A stretch of DNA of 8,188 nt from an uncultured Bacilli bacterium (lineage in GTDB: Bacteria; Bacillota_I; Bacilli_A; RF39; UBA660): contig CAQHJP010000012.1 of NCBI GenBank assembly GCA_948801035.1, forward strand, positions 1-8,188, in the 5' to 3' direction. Made by a program: the position numbers and the translations under genes. This document shows, piece after piece, positions 5,803 to 8,188 of this stretch (its first letter is position 1; each line of letters begins with the position of its first letter). The notes under the pieces were generated by a model. It searched no databases, was not told the origin of the DNA, and worked only from the letters and a program-made list of their open reading frames with translations.

Positions 5803-6666
5803 ATGTTGTTTAAGAAAAAAGAAAAAGTATATGACTTAAAAAGAAATGAATTATTGGATTTTGTGATGCTTGTTATTGGATCAGTTATAGTTGCGTTTGC
5901 ATTTAATTTATTTTTATTACCAAATAATATAGTAGTAGGTTTTAGTGGACTTTCTGTAATTGCAAATAATTTGTTTGGAATAAAACCATCTTTATTTATG
6001 ATTATTTCTTATAGTATATTAGTTGTATTAAGTTTGACTATATTAGGATTTAAATCCACTAAAAGAACTATTATAGGCTCAATTTTATATCCTTTGTTTG
6101 TTGAGTTAACTTCTTATATAACACCTTATATAGATCTTACATCACTTGATATTGTTGTACTTATTTTATGTGGAGCTATATTAAATGGTATTGGCTCAGG
6201 TATTGTTTATAGATATAATTATTCAACGGGTGGTTCAGATGTTGTAAACCAACTCTTATCTAAATTTTTAAAAAGACCAATAGGTACATGTATGCTTATT
6301 ACTAATGGGGTAATAATATCACTTGGATTTTTAACTTTTGGTATTCAAACTGTAATATATTCTATATTAGCAGTTTATATTATAAGTATTGTAATAGATA
6401 GAGTAATGATAGGAATATCAGAGTCTAAAACTTTTGAAATAATAACTGAATATGAAACAGATGTTAAAAAATTTTTGATATCTAAATTAAGTCATGGAGT
6501 AACAGTGTTATCAGCTCGTGGTGGTTATACAGGCAATGAGATTAAAATTATTATGTGCATTGTTCCAACAAGAGAATACATAACTGTAAAAGAAGGGGTT
6601 TTAAAAATTGATCCTAAAGCACTTATAATGGTTTCAGATGTTTATGAGGTTTTAGGAAGTAAGTAG
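5803..6666 (+). CDS. YitT family membrane protein (DUF161 + DUF2179)
   Basis: This is a 287-residue integral membrane protein. After a basic start (about 1-16), hydrophobic segments lie at about 20-39, 42-58, 64-82, 88-104, 115-135 and 164-200. The loop STGGSDVV (141-148) is a family hallmark. A soluble C-terminal DUF2179 domain covers about 208-285, with GVTVLSARGGYTG (232-244) and SDVYEVLG (278-285). Length and layout are typical. YitT-type proteins are common in Firmicutes in several copies; their transport or other activity is not established, so no paralogue symbol is given. AAAGGA (5787-5792) inside the end of prfB serves as the Shine-Dalgarno sequence; the gap to prfB is 1 bp. The stop codon (6664-6666) overlaps the Shine-Dalgarno sequence of ftsE. 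It occupies the position between prfB and ftsE where B. subtilis has cccB. Confidence 0.92.
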   Translation: MLFKKKEKVYDLKRNELLDFVMLVIGSVIVAFAFNLFLLPNNIVVGFSGLSVIANNLFGIKPSLFMIISYSILVVLSLTILGFKSTKRTIIGSILYPLFVELTSYITPYIDLTSLDIVVLILCGAILNGIGSGIVYRYNYSTGGSDVVNQLLSKFLKRPIGTCMLITNGVIISLGFLTFGIQTVIYSILAVYIISIVIDRVMIGISESKTFEIITEYETDVKKFLISKLSHGVTVLSARGGYTGNEIKIIMCIVPTREYITVKEGVLKIDPKALIMVSDVYEVLGSK

Positions 6667-6674
6667 GTGATTAA

Positions 6675-7370
6675 ATGAGTTTTATACAAATAAAAGATGC
6701 TAAAAAAACATATAAAACAGGAGTTACAGCAGTTTTTGACATAGATCTTAGCATAGAAAAAGGAGAATTTGTTTTTATAATTGGTTCAACAGGTTGTGGC
6801 AAATCAACTTTAATTAAAATGTTATATAGAGAGGAAAAACCAACCAGTGGAATAATTAACATTGGTGGAATTGATGTTGGAAAATTAAAAAATAGAAATG
6901 TTTATAAAATAAGAAGAAAAATAGGCGTAGTATTTCAAGATTTTAAATTGTTACCTAAATCAACAGTATATGAAAATGTTTCGTTTGCTTTAGAAATATT
7001 TGGACTTTCAAATAGTGAAATACATGAAAAAGTTTTGAAAGCATTAGAACTTGTTGGACTTAAAAATAAGGCCAAAAATTATCCTCATCAATTATCAGGT
7101 GGTGAGCAACAAAGGGTTGCTATAGCCAGAGCAATAGTAAATGGACCTAAACTATTAATTTGTGATGAACCAACAGGAAATTTAGATGAAGTAACGAGTA
7201 TGGAAATAATGAAGGTATTAGAAGAAATTAATAAATTAGGTACCACTATAATTATGGTTACTCATGATACAGAAATAGTAGACAAAATGAAAAAAAGAGT
7301 AATATTACTAGATTCTGGTAGAGTACTTAAAGATTATAAGGAGGGTGAGTATAAACATGAAGGCAATTAG
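6675..7370 (+). CDS. ftsE: Cell division ATP-binding protein FtsE
   Basis: This is the ATPase half of the FtsEX complex on the inner face of the membrane. In Firmicutes the complex drives or permits peptidoglycan hydrolase activity (CwlO in B. subtilis, PcsB in streptococci) rather than moving a known substrate. The 231 residues match the family length. Visible are Walker A GSTGCGKST (37-45), Q-loop Q88 in VVFQDFKLLP (86-94), the ABC signature LSGGEQQR (140-147), Walker B LLICDEP (160-166) and H-loop H197. YREEKPTSG (51-59) and the FQDFKLLP form are typical of FtsE and separate it from other ABC ATPases such as LolD. AGGTGAT (6665-6671) overlaps the yitT stop codon and lies 3 nt before the ATG. 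The last 14 bp overlap ftsX in another frame, indicating coupled translation. Confidence 0.97.
   Translation: MSFIQIKDAKKTYKTGVTAVFDIDLSIEKGEFVFIIGSTGCGKSTLIKMLYREEKPTSGIINIGGIDVGKLKNRNVYKIRRKIGVVFQDFKLLPKSTVYENVSFALEIFGLSNSEIHEKVLKALELVGLKNKAKNYPHQLSGGEQQRVAIARAIVNGPKLLICDEPTGNLDEVTSMEIMKVLEEINKLGTTIIMVTHDTEIVDKMKKRVILLDSGRVLKDYKEGEYKHEGN
7338..7345 (+). promoter_or_regulatory. Shine-Dalgarno sequence of ftsX inside ftsE
   Basis: AAGGAGGG (7338-7345), the strongest ribosome-binding site in the window, lies in the ftsE coding sequence 11 nt before ATG 7357 and fixes the ftsX start. Confidence 0.75.
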
Positions 7371-8188
7371 AATTTTAACAAGAAGTATAAAAGATTCTTT
7401 TAAAAGTGTGTTTAGAAACTTTTCACTTTCCATTGCATCAATTGCTTGTATAATAATTACATTACTAGTTGTTTCTATAGCAATAATATTATCTTTTAAT
7501 GTAAATAATTTTACTGCATCAGTAGAAAAAGAGATGACTATTGTAGTATTCTTACAAAGAGAAATTAAAGAGGAAGATATTCCTGATTTATCTAACAAAA
7601 TAAAAGTTATAGATTATGTAGATTTAAATGATTTTAAATTTATTGATAAAATGCAGATTAGAGAAGATATGATGGCTAGTAGTGAAGATTATAAAATTGT
7701 TTTACAAAATGCTACTACAAGAGAGTTAAATCCACTTTCTGATACATTTCATGTAAAGGTAACAGATATAAAACATTTAGAAAATGTTGCAAAGGAAATA
7801 GAAAAGTTAGATGGAGTTTTAAATGTTAAATATGGTGAGGGAATGGTAGAACAATTAGTATCTGTATTTGATATTGTTAAAAATATAAGTTATGGTGTAG
7901 TAATAGCTCTTATTTTAGTAACGGCATTTTTAATAGCTAATACAATTAAAATAACTATTTTTTCAAGAAAAAGAGAAATAGAAATTATGCGACTTGTTGG
8001 AGCTTCTAATACAAATATAAAAATTCCATTTATATTTGAAGGCTTATTTTTAGGTGTACTTGGTAGTATTATTCCAATACTCATAACTATATTTGGTTAT
8101 AATTATTTATATACACGTTTTTCAGGACAAGTAATTTCACCATTTATACAACTTATAGTGCCACTACCATTTACATATTTTGTATCAA
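7357..8188 (+). CDS. ftsX: Cell division protein FtsX (3' end beyond window)
   Basis: This is the membrane half of FtsEX. 277 codons are present with no stop, against a usual length of about 295-300, so only the last ~20 residues should be missing. Layout: a cytoplasmic N-terminus with RSIKDSFKSVFRN (9-21), membrane segment 1 (about 24-47), an extracytoplasmic domain (about 50-172) that in other bacteria contacts the wall hydrolase or its partner, segment 2 (about 178-200), the conserved cytoplasmic loop SRKREIEIMRLVGAS (203-217), segment 3 (about 229-252), and the beginning of segment 4 (from about 263). The loop motif is diagnostic of FtsX. The start overlaps ftsE by 14 bp and has a strong Shine-Dalgarno sequence. 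A peptidoglycan hydrolase gene often lies downstream in Firmicutes, but that region is outside the window. Confidence 0.96.
   Translation, partial: MKAIRILTRSIKDSFKSVFRNFSLSIASIACIIITLLVVSIAIILSFNVNNFTASVEKEMTIVVFLQREIKEEDIPDLSNKIKVIDYVDLNDFKFIDKMQIREDMMASSEDYKIVLQNATTRELNPLSDTFHVKVTDIKHLENVAKEIEKLDGVLNVKYGEGMVEQLVSVFDIVKNISYGVVIALILVTAFLIANTIKITIFSRKREIEIMRLVGASNTNIKIPFIFEGLFLGVLGSIIPILITIFGYNYLYTRFSGQVISPFIQLIVPLPFTYFVS

Noticed and set aside
6671..6862. Minus-strand open frame opposite the ftsE start
   Set aside because: It is fully antisense to the Walker A region of ftsE, a conserved gene, with no independent support.
7308..7598. Minus-strand open frame of 96 codons opposite the ftsE/ftsX junction
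   Set aside because: Its hydrophobic look is the antisense image of the first FtsX membrane segment. FtsX on the plus strand is unambiguous.
7890..8084. Minus-strand open frame of 64 codons near the right edge
   Set aside because: It is antisense to the conserved FtsX cytoplasmic loop and third membrane segment.
1..8188. CRISPR, tRNA, rRNA, insertion sequence or defence system
   Set aside because: No regularly spaced repeats, cloverleaf-like or rRNA sequence, transposase motifs or known defence domains were seen on either strand.

Overview
This is an 8.2 kb piece of a chromosome from a very A+T-rich, low-GC Gram-positive bacterium, most likely a member of the Bacilli (Firmicutes). The evidence is a YunB-type sporulation gene, a YutD gene, prfB next to ftsE-ftsX as in Bacillus, Shine-Dalgarno sequences that match the long Bacillus-type anti-SD, and A/T-ending codons throughout. 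Tryptophan is encoded by TGG, and TGA is a real stop at the prfB frameshift site, so the Mycoplasma code (TGA = Trp) is not in use. I cannot name the genus. An uncultured gut Bacilli lineage is an inference only.

Layout, left to right. (1) 1-802: a NodB-type polysaccharide deacetylase with all catalytic motifs. Its reading frame continues upstream of the first ATG but is broken by an in-frame TAA at 62-64. (2) 793-1224, minus strand: a small protein with two CBS domains, overlapping the deacetylase tail to tail by 10 bp. (3) 1225-1279: a 55-bp divergent intergenic region with two short palindromes. (4) 1280-2065: yunB, a membrane-anchored sporulation protein. (5) 2103-4676: a probable transcription unit of a membrane-anchored SH3/glycoside-hydrolase-like protein, yutD, and a HAD-IB phosphatase, with a terminator-like hairpin between the last two. 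(6) 4721-8188: prfB (RF2, with the programmed +1 frameshift), a YitT-family membrane protein, ftsE and a 3'-truncated ftsX, which are tightly packed and probably one operon.

Much of the content concerns the cell envelope. The deacetylase modifies wall polysaccharide. The SH3/GH-like protein is probably displayed at the outer membrane face. FtsEX in Firmicutes controls peptidoglycan hydrolases. YunB belongs to the mother-cell programme of spore formation. RF2 and YutD are housekeeping.

There is no mobile element, CRISPR array, tRNA or rRNA, and no clear sign of a new defence or other undescribed system. The observations most worth a second look are the interrupted 5' part of the deacetylase, the very short promoter-to-start distances before several genes, the alternative hairpins between yutD and the HAD gene, and the tandem SH3-like N-terminus of the glycoside-hydrolase-like protein.
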